In this document: piece by piece, positions 14,753 through 14,973 of the stretch
How positions within the stretch are numbered: the first letter of the stretch is position 1
How the letters are laid out: each line of letters begins with the position of its first letter
Assembly: GCA_946479475.1 (NCBI GenBank)
Contig: CAMLGG010000123.1
Location: 1-14,973, forward strand
Reading direction: 5' to 3'
DNA: 14,973 bases
Source: an uncultured Ideonella sp.
GTDB taxonomy: Bacteria > Pseudomonadota > Gammaproteobacteria > Burkholderiales > Burkholderiaceae
Notes under the pieces: generated by a model
What the model saw: only the letters and a program-made list of their open reading frames with translations
The model's database searches: none
Told to the model about the DNA's origin: nothing
Program-made: the position numbers and the translations under genes

Positions 14753-14768
14753 GGGCACCTGGGTGCCC
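14753..14768. other. Second small hairpin downstream of icd
   Basis: GGGCAC-ctgg-GTGCCC is a perfect 6-bp stem with a tetraloop, 8 bases beyond the icd stop codon. No U-tract follows, so it may be a 3'-end stabilising structure placed ahead of the terminator proper. Confidence 0.45.
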
Positions 14769-14776
14769 TGAGGCTC

Positions 14777-14973
14777 TTACATGTGGTCGATCATGACCTG
14801 GCCGAAGCCCGAGCAGGAGACCTGCGTCGCGCCGTCCATCAGGCGGGCGAAGTCGTAGGTGACCTTCTTGCTCTGGATGGCCTTTTCCATCGAGCTGATG
14901 ATCAGGTCGGCGGCTTCCGTCCAGCCCATGTGGCGCAGCATCATCTCGGCCGAGAGGATCTCGGAGCCGGGGT
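14777..14973 (-). CDS. icd: NADP-dependent isocitrate dehydrogenase, C-terminal fragment
   Basis: Only the last 64 codons and the TAA are inside the window; the gene continues off the right edge. Isocitrate dehydrogenase oxidises isocitrate to 2-oxoglutarate and CO2, making NADPH in the TCA cycle. The visible C-terminus contains [20 protein letters not shown], then [20 protein letters not shown] and ends FGQVMIDHM. This matches the homodimeric, E. coli Icd-like enzymes ([16 protein letters not shown] and [10 protein letters not shown] are typical) rather than the large monomeric type. The cofactor and active-site residues lie outside the window, so NADP use is inferred from the family. Two hairpins follow the stop. 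Confidence 0.93.
   Translation of the reverse strand, partial: PGSEILSAEMMLRHMGWTEAADLIISSMEKAIQSKKVTYDFARLMDGATQVSCSGFGQVMIDHM

Overview
This is a GC-rich (by eye about two-thirds G+C) chromosomal window from a betaproteobacterium, most likely order Burkholderiales and plausibly family Comamonadaceae. The clues are the gene order cysS-alkA-accA-tilS, the clpS/clpA pair back to back with a cold-shock gene near icd, and protein sequences typical of that group. The assignment is inference from gene content. Nearly everything is dense housekeeping coding sequence. I see no rRNA, tRNA, CRISPR array, insertion sequence, phage gene or attachment site.

Left block (1-3192, minus strand): a tight operon read right to left, cysS -> alkA-type glycosylase -> accA -> tilS, with tilS cut by the window edge. 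The genes touch (TGATG) or lie 20-28 bp apart. It diverges from a plus-strand run starting near 3328.

Central plus-strand run (3328-8332): ppiA (exported cyclophilin), ppiB (cytosolic cyclophilin), lpxH (lipid A synthesis), mtfA (zinc peptidase), then eutB and eutC (both subunits of B12-dependent ethanolamine ammonia-lyase). Gaps are 41 bp or less and several genes overlap, so one long transcript is possible. It ends in a strong bidirectional hairpin shared with the convergent clpA.

Right-centre (8393-11520): clpS and clpA form a translationally coupled minus-strand pair, giving the N-degron adaptor and the unfoldase of ClpAP. A -10-like box six bases from the clpS start suggests a leaderless message. 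A cold-shock gene (csp) diverges from clpS across a 219-bp gap.

Right block (11521-14702): between csp and icd lies a less standard set. It holds a 317-bp gap with no firm gene, a His/Glu-rich membrane protein of unknown function, a minus-strand pair (an SDR fused to a DoxX-like membrane domain, coupled by a TTGA overlap to a DUF2269 membrane protein), and a small divergent membrane protein. The unknown membrane gene and the DUF2269 gene overlap tail to tail by 28 bp. The window closes with the 3' end of icd (isocitrate dehydrogenase).

I found no clearly new defence or mobile system. The best leads are the uncharacterised membrane cluster between csp and icd, the palindromic element that forms the N-terminal part of lpxH, the stand-alone eutBC pair, and the predicted leaderless clpS.
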